Counted from the stretch's first letter, positions 40,553-48,130 are shown. The stretch is DNA of 64,000 nt from VRUE01 sp963702175 (GCA_963702175.1 OY969721.1:1488001-1552000); one strand, 5' to 3'. The notes: generated by a model not told the origin, from the letters alone. Made by a program: numbers and translations.

Positions 40553-41352
40553 CCCCCCGCACTGCGGTAGACCGCGCAGCTGCGGGTCAGGGTGCTGGAG
40601 AGCGTGCGCCCGTCCTCGAAGGTCATCGAGGTGCGAGCGAAGGGGAAGAAGGCGCTGAAGAAGCCGGCGGGGGCGTCGCAGGCGGCACTGATGTAGCTGC
40701 GCGCCTCACCGCGGTAGGAGTAGCGCCGGAACAGCGAGAGCGAGATTTTCTCCACATATCCGTAACGGTTCACCGAGATTGGCAGGGCCCCGGTGAGGAC
40801 AGTGCCAAAGGTGCCTTGGGTGCGGCGGATGCGGAAGACGATGATGCGGGTGATCGGGACCGGATCCTCACCGTAGATGTGGGCGAGGATCGCGTCATGG
40901 CCTTTCGAGACGGCGTTGAAGGCGGTGATGTGGCCCTGCGAGGGGAAGGTGTCCTGTTCCGGGAAGGCCGTGTTGGCGCGGTAGATGCCTTCGCCAACCT
41001 TGGCCGGCCCGCAGGTGGCCATCGCCTGCCGAGCGGAGGCGGCGACGATGTCGTTGTAGCTGCAGACCGGCAGGCCGTTGGAGTTGATGCGCCCGCCGCG
41101 GTTGAGCTCGATTTTGATCTGCCGCAGGGCCGGCGGCCGCTCGCCGGAGAGCGTTTTGACAGTGCCCTCCACCTGGACGGAGATCGGCGCCCGTTTCTCG
41201 CGGGGCAGGGCATTGGGGTTGATCCCCCCGTTGAAGCGGACGAAGAGGTCTCCCCGCTCGGTCAGCTCAGCCTGGGCAGGGGTAGCGGTCGCACCCAAGA
41301 GCATGAGCACGACGACCAGCCCCGCTGCCTTCCCGCTCCACGCCATCCTCAA
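40549..41352 (-). CDS. Exported protein of unknown function (Thermoleophilia-type)
   Basis: A 267-residue protein with a signal peptide (A-A-G-L-V-V-V-L-M-L-L-G-A-T-A-T-P-A-Q-A). The mature part has G-D-L-F-V-R-F-N-G-G-I-N-P-N-A-L-P-R, an N-R-G-G-R-I-N-S-N-G-L-P-V-C segment, paired cysteines and a Tyr-rich C-terminal beta region. This pattern recurs in secreted Solirubrobacterales proteins of unknown role. Cysteines suggest disulfide bonding outside the cell. The gene stands alone. Confidence 0.72.
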   Translation of the reverse strand: MRMAWSGKAAGLVVVLMLLGATATPAQAELTERGDLFVRFNGGINPNALPREKRAPISVQVEGTVKTLSGERPPALRQIKIELNRGGRINSNGLPVCSYNDIVAASARQAMATCGPAKVGEGIYRANTAFPEQDTFPSQGHITAFNAVSKGHDAILAHIYGEDPVPITRIIVFRIRRTQGTFGTVLTGALPISVNRYGYVEKISLSLFRRYSYRGEARSYISAACDAPAGFFSAFFPFARTSMTFEDGRTLSSTLTRSCAVYRSAGG

Positions 41353-41405
41353 GTACCAGGATAGGGATCAGGTCCTGAGCCCCGCTAGCCCGAACCGGCG
41401 TACTC

Positions 41406-41771
41406 TTGGCCGCATCCTCGCTCGCCGCCTCCTTCCTCGGACAGCAGGCATTCCAGAATCCGAGCCCGCGAGGGCTGGCAATCACCGCCCTCGTTGCGTT
41501 TGTGATCTCAATCGGCGCGAGCGTCTACATCTTGTTGCCGAAGAAGAACCTCATCTTTGCTGAGGCCGGGGCCGGGCTGTACGAGGGCCTCTATGCCGTC
41601 CGCGAAGACATGCCCGAGGTCTACCGGCGTCTCGCCTATGATCTCGACCGGTTCTGGGACTCGAACGATGAGAGGATCAAGTGGTTGACCCGTGCCTACA
41701 CCGTCGCTGCAAGCGCCCTGGTAATTGAGATTCTTTCCTTGGCCGCCCTGCTAGGCGATAACATTTTCTAG
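41406..41771 (+). CDS. Small two-helix membrane protein at the edge of the accessory region
   Basis: A 121-residue protein, TTG start. Helix 1 (A-I-T-A-L-V-A-F-V-I-S-I-G-A-S-V-Y-I-L-L) and helix 2 (Y-T-V-A-A-S-A-L-V-I-E-I-L-S-L-A-A-L-L) flank a cytoplasmic-type loop with A-G-L-Y-E-G-L-Y-A-V-R-E-D-M. The architecture resembles small two-TM effector proteins in defence loci, but no motif identifies it. A 33-residue Pro-rich reading frame starts 3 bp after its stop. The first helix is preceded by N-P-S-P-R-G. Confidence 0.6.
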   Translation: MAASSLAASFLGQQAFQNPSPRGLAITALVAFVISIGASVYILLPKKNLIFAEAGAGLYEGLYAVREDMPEVYRRLAYDLDRFWDSNDERIKWLTRAYTVAASALVIEILSLAALLGDNIF

Positions 41772-41774
41772 GCA

Positions 41775-41876
41775 ATGGCAGAAGCACCAAAGCCCCAAAC
41801 CGGTAGCGGCGGAACCCCTCCGCCTCCGCCTCCGCCTACTCCTGGCCTCGGCCGCCCTGAGACTCGCGGCGGCTGA
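41775..41876 (+). CDS. Tiny proline-rich peptide
   Basis: ATG at 41775 opens a 33-codon frame: M-A-E-A-P-K-P-Q-T-G-S-G-G-T, a P6 run and L-G-R-P-E-T-R-G-G. It begins 3 bp after the stop of the two-helix membrane protein, a spacing that suggests coupled translation. Its composition could also arise by chance in GC-rich DNA, so this is tentative. Confidence 0.3.
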   Translation: MAEAPKPQTGSGGTPPPPPPPTPGLGRPETRGG

Positions 41877-41946
41877 CGAACAGCCCTCAGCATCCGACAC
41901 CTCGATTGAGGCCCGTGCATCGCCCGGCTCTACCATGGGCCATCCA

Positions 41947-41986
41947 GCCCCGATAGCTCAGCTGGATAGAGCGGCTCCCTCCTAAG
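41947..41986 (+). repeat. tRNA-Arg(CCT) 5'-half copy 1 (attachment-site remnant)
   Basis: 40 bp match the 5' half of the intact tRNA at 44064 from GCCCCGATAGCTCAGCTGG through the anticodon loop CTCCTAAG, with one A-to-G change in the anticodon stem. Homology to the tRNA stops inside the anticodon arm. Confidence 0.85.
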
Positions 41987-42139
41987 CGAAATCGAGGATT
42001 CGCTTTTCGCTACTGCAGAGCGGAATGCGTCGGACTTATGCTGGCCACGGATTCGACTCGATTACGCACGATTGATGTCGATTTGGGCAGCGCTGCCCAT
42101 TGAGGCGGAGGTCATCGCCGCTCCGCTACCGTGTTGGCC

Positions 42140-42316
42140 ATGGAGTCCATCCAGCAGGAGAGCAAGCCGTCGAAGAACGCCGCGGCCAAGGCCGAGGAGG
42201 TCCGGTTGCACCGACTGCGCAAGGACGCAAAACGCCCCATGAGCGTGAACCTGGCTGAGGGCATCGCGCTGAGCCACAAGTTGATGCGATTCGTTGGCTC
42301 CGCTCGCCCCCATTGA
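42140..42316 (+). CDS. Putative small antitoxin-like partner of a nucleotidyltransferase
   Basis: A 58-residue basic protein from the ATG at 42140. It is mostly helical (A-A-A-K-A-E-E-V-R-L-H-R-L-R-K-D-A-K), ending R-P-M-S-V-N-L-A-E-G-I-A-L-S-H-K-L-M-R. The N-L-x-E-G-I-x-L-S pattern is common in short proteins encoded directly before MNT/AbiEii-type nucleotidyltransferases. Its stop overlaps the TTG of the next gene (TTGA). Function as antitoxin is inferred from context only. Confidence 0.55.
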   Translation: MESIQQESKPSKNAAAKAEEVRLHRLRKDAKRPMSVNLAEGIALSHKLMRFVGSARPH

Positions 42317-42789
42317 CCGAACCGGCTTTCGATCAGCTCCTGCGCCGACTTTCGGACGCAAAAGTCGAATTCGTTCTGATTGGTGGTCTTGCCGTCAACG
42401 CTTGGGGGGTTGTCAGAGGAACGAAAGACGTGGACATTGTCATCTCTTCGTCTCCAGAGAACTTGAAGCGCGTTGCAGCAGTCGCGGTAAGTGCCCATGG
42501 ACATGTCCAGGCAGGAGAATCATTTCTCAGCAGCGAGCCCTCGATCGCCGGGCAGCTAATGAGCGGAGAGCAGGTTGCGATAGAGACCGACCTCGGACGC
42601 CTCGATGTCGTCCAGGGGCTCGATGGCATACCTGCCTACGACGAGCTATGTGCTCGCTCCACCGAGGCAGACGTCCTTGGAGTCAAGGTCGCCGTCTGCT
42701 CAATTAAGGATCTAAAGGCAATGAAGCAAGCTGCCGGCCGTACTCGCGATCTCGCCGACCTAGAGGACCTCGATGCGACGGGCCATTAG
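42313..42789 (+). CDS. AbiEii/MNT-like nucleotidyltransferase
   Basis: A 158-residue nucleotidyltransferase-fold protein. The key segment is V-L-I-G-G-L-A-V-N-A-W-G-V-V-R-G-T-K-D-V-D-I-V-I-S, giving the G-G...D-x-D metal site at about residues 39-41. A third acidic residue may be in D-L-G-R-L-D-V-V. Such proteins act as toxins (AMPylation or tRNA modification) or as MNT antitoxins. The TTG start overlaps the preceding small gene. The pair is the only cargo between two tRNA 5'-half repeats. Confidence 0.78.
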   Translation: MTEPAFDQLLRRLSDAKVEFVLIGGLAVNAWGVVRGTKDVDIVISSSPENLKRVAAVAVSAHGHVQAGESFLSSEPSIAGQLMSGEQVAIETDLGRLDVVQGLDGIPAYDELCARSTEADVLGVKVAVCSIKDLKAMKQAAGRTRDLADLEDLDATGH

Positions 42790-42808
42790 CTCTACGATGA
42801 GCCACCTG

Positions 42809-42848
42809 GCCCCGATAGCTCAGCTGGATAGAGCGGCTCCCTCCTAAG
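42809..42848 (+). repeat. tRNA-Arg(CCT) 5'-half copy 2 (attachment-site remnant)
   Basis: Same 40-bp 5' half as at 41947, again ending at CTCCTAAG within the anticodon loop and followed by about 110 bp related to the sequence after copy 1 (to about 42957). It is a direct repeat of 41947-41986. Confidence 0.85.
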
Positions 42849-43056
42849 CGACTCGACGGGGTCAGGTTCTTGGCTCTGTAGAGCGGGATGCGGCGCATGG
42901 TGCACGGCCGCAAATCCGCTTTGATTATGCACGATTAGTGTCGATCTGGGCAGCGAAGACCGCTCGCTGCCCAAAGCAACGTTCCGTCCGATGTTCCCGA
43001 TTGCATCGCTATGGTGATTGGAGGAACATGGCGAAGTCGCCGGAAATGAGGAACTG

Positions 43057-43275
43057 ATGGCGGTCCACGATCAAGACAGCTTTCGTCGAGCTCAGGCCGA
43101 GCTGGAACCGAAGGAGGACTTGGCGCCCTATATGGGCAAGTGGGTCGCGCTCCGCAACGGCAAGGTCGTCGCCAGCGATCTCAGCGCAAAGGGCCTGCGA
43201 AGCCAACCCGAGGTCAGACCTACGGACGCAATCGTTCCCGTTCCTCGTTCCCGCCCCGGCTACTTCATCGCCTGA
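43057..43275 (+). CDS. DUF5678-like small protein
   Basis: A 72-residue protein whose core Y-M-G-K-W-V-A-L-R-N-G-K-V-V-A-S-D matches the DUF5678 pattern (G-K-W-V-A-x-x-x-G-x-V-V-x-x-D). The ATG at 43057 has GAGGAA upstream; a TTG at 43018 would add 13 residues. The C-terminus P-R-S-R-P-G-Y-F-I-A is also family-like. It ends 5 bp before the retropepsin-like gene, and the two look like a pair. Confidence 0.65.
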   Translation: MAVHDQDSFRRAQAELEPKEDLAPYMGKWVALRNGKVVASDLSAKGLRSQPEVRPTDAIVPVPRSRPGYFIA

Positions 43276-43280
43276 GCCCC

Positions 43281-43697
43281 GTGGAGCACCCAGAGAGCTT
43301 CACCGCTCCGTACAGACCCGGTCCCGATGGACAGCTGCGGCCGTATCTCCTGCTCACGCTGATCGGACTCAAACCCGACCAAGAGATCATGATCTCCGGC
43401 CTCGTTGATACAGGCGCTGACAGATCCGTGCTGCCGATCGACTACGCGGAGGAACTTGGCTATTCGGTCGACGACCTCGCACCCGTTGAGGTCGGCCAGG
43501 TGGAGGGTTCTGCATCGGCATGGCTTGCTCAGAAGCCCTGCGGAGCAATCGTTGATGGCATTCCCGAGATTGAATTCGAGATCACGCCGCTATTTGTCGC
43601 CAGCCTTAACGCTCTTTGGGGCCGTGCCGACCTGATGATGAACTTTACGGTCAGCGTCTCGGAGAAAGCTCAAGAGCTGACCCTGCTGACGAATTGA
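43281..43697 (+). CDS. Retropepsin-like aspartic protease
   Basis: A 138-residue single-domain protein, GTG start. The protease motif is S-G-L-V-D-T-G-A-D-R-S-V-L-P near residue 45, that is D-T-G-A with the usual hydrophobic-Ser/Thr-x-L-P continuation. A later hydrophobic-hydrophobic-Gly segment (N-A-L-W-G-R-A-D) may be the second psi motif. Like retroviral proteases, it would act as a dimer. Bacterial stand-alone members are little studied. It lies in the cassette between tRNA 5'-half copy 2 and the intact tRNA, right after the DUF5678-like gene. Confidence 0.75.
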   Translation: MEHPESFTAPYRPGPDGQLRPYLLLTLIGLKPDQEIMISGLVDTGADRSVLPIDYAEELGYSVDDLAPVEVGQVEGSASAWLAQKPCGAIVDGIPEIEFEITPLFVASLNALWGRADLMMNFTVSVSEKAQELTLLTN

Positions 43698-44063
43698 GCA
43701 GCCTCTTTTAAGGTGCTCACTCCAAGCTGTGATTAGTCGCCGTCGTCACCCCCGACTCGAAACAATCTCTGAGCTGTGGTGGTGCTTTTCCTAGCGCGAG
43801 GTCGCGGAAGCACCAAGCCGTTATTGGCGAGCCTATGCCCCGTGGCACTTCTTGAACTTTTGAGCCGGGCTTCTCGATGAAGGTCTACGCTAGTGCTGTG
43901 CGTCGCCGCGAGAGGTTGATCGGCGCGGCGCTTCGCGAGTTCGATGCAGCCCTCGAATGGGCAGCAATGGGCAGCGGAGGGCTGGCTTCCGCCGAGATCG
44001 AGCCGAACGCTAGCGACGGGCAATTGCCGGAAACGGCTCAGCAGAGCCTTTTCACGGCATCCG
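43698..44063. other. Intergenic stretch before the tRNA
   Basis: I see no supportable gene in these 366 bp. An 8-bp inverted repeat (TGGTGCTT 43780-43787, AAGCACCA 43808-43815) might terminate transcription from the retropepsin-like gene. A short reading frame from 43877 would run through the tRNA and is rejected. Confidence 0.4.
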
Positions 44064-44137
<74 letters not shown>

Positions 44138-44446
44138 TTCCGCAAAGCGGCTTGCAGAGCCAAATGGTGCCTTCGTCCTCGGCCCAAGCGTCGTTCCTAC
44201 CCGTTCCTACCTTGTTCCTTCCGGCGCTCCTTGGTTCCTACCCCCGGCCGAGCCATGCCTGTCGCGAGGGATAGAGCTACTCCTTCCGCGGAAGTCGTTC
44301 TATTGACTCAGGCGCAGAAAGAACTAGTTTTCTGGAGCAACCGCTCTCTCGACCCGTGGCTGGCTGCGTTCTATGACTTTCTGGGGCTGACTCCCTGGAT
44401 CTCATCAGACCCATGGTTGGCCCAGGCTGCCCATTAGGCTGATGGC
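44138..44446. other. Intergenic stretch after the tRNA with GTTCCTACC repeats
   Basis: Four imperfect copies of a GTTCCTACC-like unit occur at about 44191-44243. Read in one frame they give V-V-P-T and L-V-P-S, a pattern like the C-terminal tail of actinobacterial phage integrases; a similar tail is seen on the other strand at 57452. A 68-codon frame at 44231-44437 has no recognisable features and is not called. Confidence 0.3.
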
Positions 44447-45064
44447 GTGCTGAGCGCAAAGGAGATTGAGGAAAGTCTCGCCCTAGACCGCGAGTCCCGC
44501 TGGTTGGAGGTAAAGGGGCCGGGGTCGCGCGACAACGACCACATGGTGGCGAAGGTGGCGCATGCGGCGCTAGGGCTCGGCAACCTGCGTGACGGCGGCC
44601 ACATAGTGATCGGGATCGACGATAAGGCGATTGCGAGTCTCCTCCCGGGTCTCACCGATGAGCAACTGGCCTCATGGGTCGCCCACGATGACCTAGCGCG
44701 GAAGCTTGCCAACTACGCAGATCCACCGCTGCAGTTCAACGTGGCGGCAGTAGAGTTGTCAACCGAAGCAAAAGTCGCGGTAATCGAGGTCTTCGAGTTC
44801 TCCGACACCCCCCATTTCTGCGCCAAGGATTACGGAGAGGTACTGAAGAAGGGCGCACTCTACATGCGGCCCCGCAAGGTTCCAGAGACTTCCGTGATCT
44901 CCTCGGCAGTGGAGATGCGCGAGGTGATCGAGCTGGCGATCGAGAAGCGCCTGCGCGCCTACGTCGAGACCGCGGAGCGCGCAAACGTAGTGATCAGCGC
45001 AGAGGCGGTCACCCCCTCCGACGGTGACAGATATGACGCCGAGGCATCCGAGGCTTGGACGTGA
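44447..45064 (+). CDS. AlbA_2 (Schlafen-type) domain protein
   Basis: A 205-residue protein. E-S-R-W-L-E-V-K-G-P-G near residue 16, followed by V-A-K-V-A-H-A-A-L-G-L-G-N-L-R-D-G-G-H and I-V-I-G-I-D-D, is the AlbA_2 pattern; L-K-K-G-A-L-Y-M-R-P fits the end of that domain. AlbA_2/Schlafen proteins are putative nucleases, ATPases or transcription regulators, often in defence islands. There is no C-terminal ATPase extension. GTG start; its stop overlaps the start of the next gene (GTGA), so the two probably work together. Confidence 0.75.
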   Translation: MLSAKEIEESLALDRESRWLEVKGPGSRDNDHMVAKVAHAALGLGNLRDGGHIVIGIDDKAIASLLPGLTDEQLASWVAHDDLARKLANYADPPLQFNVAAVELSTEAKVAVIEVFEFSDTPHFCAKDYGEVLKKGALYMRPRKVPETSVISSAVEMREVIELAIEKRLRAYVETAERANVVISAEAVTPSDGDRYDAEASEAWT

Positions 45065-45747
45065 GTGGGGTCACCGAGAAGATCCGCTCCCGAGGGTACT
45101 GGGAGGTGGCAATCAGGCCGCAACCACTTGACCCCCAGCGGGTCGACTACGGAGACCTACTGGAGCTCATTGAAGCCGCCACAGTTCGAATGCGTGGTTG
45201 GCCCGTGCCGTTCATCGACCGACGTGAGGAACCCATGCGCGCTGAGAATTGGGTCGGGCAGGACGTAGATGCGGAAATGGTCGGCCACCATGAGGCTTGG
45301 CGCTTCTTCATGAGCGGCCAGTTCAGCCAGCTTCGCTCCATCTCGGCCGACTGGCGCGACGACGAAAAGCGATTTGTTCCCGATGGATTTGATGGAGTGC
45401 TTCAGGTCTGGGAGGTGCTCTTCTATCTAACTGAGGTATTTGAGCTAGCCTCGCGACTCGCGCTAGGGCCAGCGGGTGAGGAGACGATGGAAATCAAGGT
45501 CCGCCTCGACGGTCTGGCGAACCGCGGCCTAATTGTCGGCCAGAGCAACCGTTCCGAGTTCTTCCAGCCCTACCGCTTTCAAATGAACTCAATGGAGCGT
45601 GAGATCAGCCTCTCCCGCGAGGAGTCGGTGGCCAACGGCCGAGAGCAAGCGGTGACGATGTCCCGAGAGATCTTCCTGCGTTTCGGGTGGGAGCCGAGCA
45701 TCGAGCAACTGCGGGAGCATCAACGGGAGCTGACCGAGCACGGCTAA
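45061..45747 (+). CDS. Unknown protein coupled to the AlbA_2-domain gene
   Basis: A 228-residue cytoplasmic protein with a GTG start overlapping the upstream stop. No family is recognised. It opens V-T-E-K-I-R-S-R-G-Y-W-E-V-A-I-R-P, has W-P-V-P-F-I-D-R-R-E-E-P, an aromatic W-R-F-F-M-S-G-Q-F, and R-L-A-L-G-P-A-G, and ends with charged helices. Starts of the form R-G-Y-W-x-V-x-I-R-P are often seen in proteins encoded beside AlbA_2 genes. It could be a partner subunit for that protein. Confidence 0.65.
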   Translation: MSGVTEKIRSRGYWEVAIRPQPLDPQRVDYGDLLELIEAATVRMRGWPVPFIDRREEPMRAENWVGQDVDAEMVGHHEAWRFFMSGQFSQLRSISADWRDDEKRFVPDGFDGVLQVWEVLFYLTEVFELASRLALGPAGEETMEIKVRLDGLANRGLIVGQSNRSEFFQPYRFQMNSMEREISLSREESVANGREQAVTMSREIFLRFGWEPSIEQLREHQRELTEHG

Positions 45748-45890
45748 TCAGAGCGACTGGTCTTTCTCGCTGTGTTCTTCCTATCCACGGTTAGACATCC
45801 CGACGATCCAACACTTACCCTCCGAGTGCGGATCTAGGATCGGCCGATGCGGGGTGCGGAACTTGCTGGGTCTGACAGGCGGAGGTAGCT

Positions 45891-46659
45891 CTGAAGTCGC
45901 GCAGGAGACGAGCCGATCTCTCTGAGAAGCCTGACTTCCTGCTCGATCTGCTGAGCGACAGCAGCCTCTGGAAGCAGCGAGTCGTCACTGAGTTCGCCTT
46001 TGAGGCGGCCAGCCACGTCCGGGTGGCAAGCAACTTCCAGATCGAGTTTCCCCCGGAACTGATCGAACGGTACGTCGATACGAGGTTCACCCGGCGGGCG
46101 AATATCTTGCTCCCGGTGACCGCCAAATCCAAGGACGCGCTTCTCAACTTCAACCTCTCGGGGCCTGGTGGATCATCCGCGACCCTCCTTACGAGGGTCT
46201 CGATCGCCGGGCTACAGGCCGACTACCTGCAGGGTTTGGCCGTCTCAAGCCCCGCAAACGTAGGTGCCCTTGACCACGCCATCTATGACGCGATCAGCGT
46301 CTTCACTCCTTTTACCTTCCGGACCAGGTTCTTGGAAAGGCGCCAACTCGGCCGCTGGATCCAACGGTCCTTCGAGGAGGCTCTCCTCTCCTATCTGAGC
46401 GCCGGTCTCAGCTTTCCGATTGAGGCCGCCGACGTGGCCCGCTGGCGGGCCAGGACGGTGTCGGCCGGGTCCAATCCTCGCCCGCCGCCTAGAAGAGCCC
46501 CCGAACAGGCTGAGCTCCTCCGAGGAGATCCTCCTTGCCGTCCCCTTGATCGAACCGACCCCGGCGAGCGTGGCGGAGGTCGACCTGATTGTCGAGAGCT
46601 ACGTGGAACAGGTGGAGAAGGCTGATGCTGTCAACGATGATGCCTACCTGTCGGTGTGA
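45891..46659 (+). pseudogene. Frameshifted unknown gene ending inside the IS element
   Basis: The first part reads from CTG at 45891 (GGAGG 5 nt upstream) in one frame: S-E-K-P-D-F-L-L-D-L-L-S-D-S-S-L-W-K, then F-Q-I-E-F-P-P-E-L-I-E-R-Y-V. The sensible continuation (I-L-A-R-R-L-E-E-P-P, then L-I-V-E-S-Y-V-E-Q-V-E-K) is in another frame, with the shift at about 46455-46480. In the original frame the tail turns into Arg/Pro-rich noise. The stop at 46657-46659 lies in the left inverted repeat of the IS, so the native 3' end is probably lost too. Function unknown. Confidence 0.6.
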
Positions 46660-46726
46660 GCCAGGCCGGGTTTGACGGAGACCTCGAAGCCAGGATTCCT
46701 CCTGGTGGAAGGGAACCGATCAAGCC

Positions 46727-47029
46727 ATGGCAGGAAAAAGGAAGTACCCAGAAGAGCTGTTGGAGCGCGGCACCCGGATGGTCTTCGAATCCGGCCGCCC
46801 GATCGCCCACGTAGCGCGAGACCTCGGCGTCCACCACGAGACGCTGCGCAAGTGGGTGCGCCAGACCGAAGCCGACGAGGGCAAGCGCTCTGAGCTGCTG
46901 AGCAGTGAGGAGCGCGAGCGCCTGAAGGCACTGGAGCGCGAGAACCGCGAGCTGCGCCGGGCCAACGAGATCCTCAAGTCCGCCTCGGCGTTTTTCGCGG
47001 CCGAGCTCGACCCACGCCGAACGAAGTGA
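46727..47029 (+). CDS. IS3-family transposase OrfA
   Basis: A 100-residue protein with a helix-turn-helix (F-E-S-G-R-P-I-A-H-V-A-R-D-L-G-V-H-H-E-T) for binding IS ends, followed by a leucine-zipper coiled coil (L-K-A-L-E-R-E-N-R-E-L-R-R-A-N-E-I-L-K) typical of IS3 OrfA. Its stop overlaps the GTG of orfB (GTGA). Unlike many IS3 elements there is no obvious slippery A-run at the junction, so OrfB may be made by coupled initiation. Confidence 0.92.
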   Translation: MAGKRKYPEELLERGTRMVFESGRPIAHVARDLGVHHETLRKWVRQTEADEGKRSELLSSEERERLKALERENRELRRANEILKSASAFFAAELDPRRTK

Positions 47030-47901
47030 GCTCCTATATCGAGGAGCACCGCCAGCGCTTCGGGGTCGAGCCGATCTGCAGGGCCCTGGAGGTGTCGGCC
47101 TCCGCCTACTACGAGCGCGCCAAGGGCAGGCGGCCGGCGCGCGCGATCGAGGACGAGCGCCTGCTGGAGCGCATCCGCGAAGTCCACGAGCGCAACTACT
47201 GCGCCTACGGCTACCGGCGGATGTGGATCGCCTTACGGCGCGAGGGCGAGGAGGTCGGCCGCGGCCGCGTTCAGCGGCTGATGCGAGATGCCGGGATCCA
47301 AGGCGCCAAGCGGCGCGGGAAGCCCTGGCGCACGACAAAGCCCGATCCCGAGGCCCGCCGGCGCCCCGACCTGGTCGAGCGCGACTTCAGCGCCACCGCG
47401 CCGAACCGGCTCTGGGTCGGCGACCTCACCTACCTGCGCTCCTGGGAGGGCAACCTGTTCTTCGCCTTCGTGATCGACGCCTTCTCTCGCAAGGTCGTCG
47501 GCTGGCAGCTCGCCCCGCACATGCGCACAGACCTGGTGCTCGACGCGCTGCGGATGGCGCTCGCCCAGCGCGAGGGTGGTGCCGATGTCGAGCTGGTGCA
47601 TCACTCCGACCGCGGCTCCCAATACACCTCGATCGACTACACCCAGACGCTCGACGATCACGGCGTCCTTGCATCTGTCGGCTCGGTAGGCGACGCCTAC
47701 GACAACGCGATGGCCGAGAGCTTCGTCGACACCTTCAAGACCGAGCTGATCGCCGATCGCTCCTGGCGCTCGCGCACCCAGCTCGAGCTGGCCGTCCTCG
47801 AGTACATCGCCTGGTTCAACAATGACCGCCTGCACGAATCTCTGGGCGACCGGTCACCCGCGGAGTTCGAGTCTCTATACGTTGCCCAGGGGGTCAACTG
47901 A
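47026..47901 (+). CDS. IS3-family transposase OrfB (DDE integrase)
   Basis: A 291-residue catalytic subunit. An N-terminal HTH_21-type region (Y-C-A-Y-G-Y-R-R-M-W-I-A-L) precedes the rve core. The DDE triad is visible as W-V-G-D-L-T-Y (first Asp), H-H-S-D-R-G-S-Q-Y (second Asp) and the Glu in A-M-A-E-S-F-V-D-T-F-K. It ends with W-F-N-N-D-R-L-H-E-S-L-G and P-A-E-F-E. Apparently intact. Confidence 0.94.
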   Translation: MSSYIEEHRQRFGVEPICRALEVSASAYYERAKGRRPARAIEDERLLERIREVHERNYCAYGYRRMWIALRREGEEVGRGRVQRLMRDAGIQGAKRRGKPWRTTKPDPEARRRPDLVERDFSATAPNRLWVGDLTYLRSWEGNLFFAFVIDAFSRKVVGWQLAPHMRTDLVLDALRMALAQREGGADVELVHHSDRGSQYTSIDYTQTLDDHGVLASVGSVGDAYDNAMAESFVDTFKTELIADRSWRSRTQLELAVLEYIAWFNNDRLHESLGDRSPAEFESLYVAQGVN

Positions 47902-48130
47902 GCTACCTACAGAGAAAATAGGAAACCAACAATCACGGTCTCCGTGGAACCTGGTCCGGCTCACTTGCGAAAACGGTCGAAAAAGGCCAGCACGGCTGAC
48001 GAATCTTACGTTTGCCCCGCCGTACCCGTGGCCCCTAAAGAAAGGTTTGCTCTCTTCTGCCATCCTTATTAAGGGATAAAGCCCCTTCGCTTAGTAAGCT
48101 ACGGGGGCTAAGCAATCGATTCCTTGTGCC

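Larger units (their letters stand above)
41947..42808. mobile_element. Left cassette A, bounded by repeated tRNA-Arg 5' halves
   Basis: The segment runs from the first tRNA 5' half (41947) to the second (42809). After the tRNA part, both copies continue into related sequence for about 110-150 bp (for example GATTACGCACGATT...GGGCAGCG versus GATTATGCACGATT...GGGCAGCG). It carries the small-protein/nucleotidyltransferase pair. No integrase is present. Confidence 0.5.
46657..47963 (+). mobile_element. IS3-family insertion sequence, 1307 bp
   Basis: Two transposase genes (orfA 46727, orfB 47026) are bounded by 27-bp imperfect inverted repeats, 46657-46683 and 47937-47963, matching at 22 of 27 positions and beginning TGAGCC. 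The ends are TG...CA as usual for IS3. I find no convincing target-site duplication (GTG on the left, CTT on the right), which may mean recombination or mutation after insertion. Confidence 0.85.

Noticed and set aside
41947..42100. An intron-containing or degenerate complete tRNA at the two 5'-half copies
   Set aside because: No 3' half follows within a few hundred bases and the flank is shared between the two copies, which fits element ends better than an intron.
44231..44437. A 68-codon frame just before the AlbA_2 gene
   Set aside because: No recognisable features, no convincing ribosome site; could be real but is not supportable.
46654..47966. Target-site duplication flanking the IS3 element
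   Set aside because: The 3-4 bp on either side (GTG and CTT) do not match.
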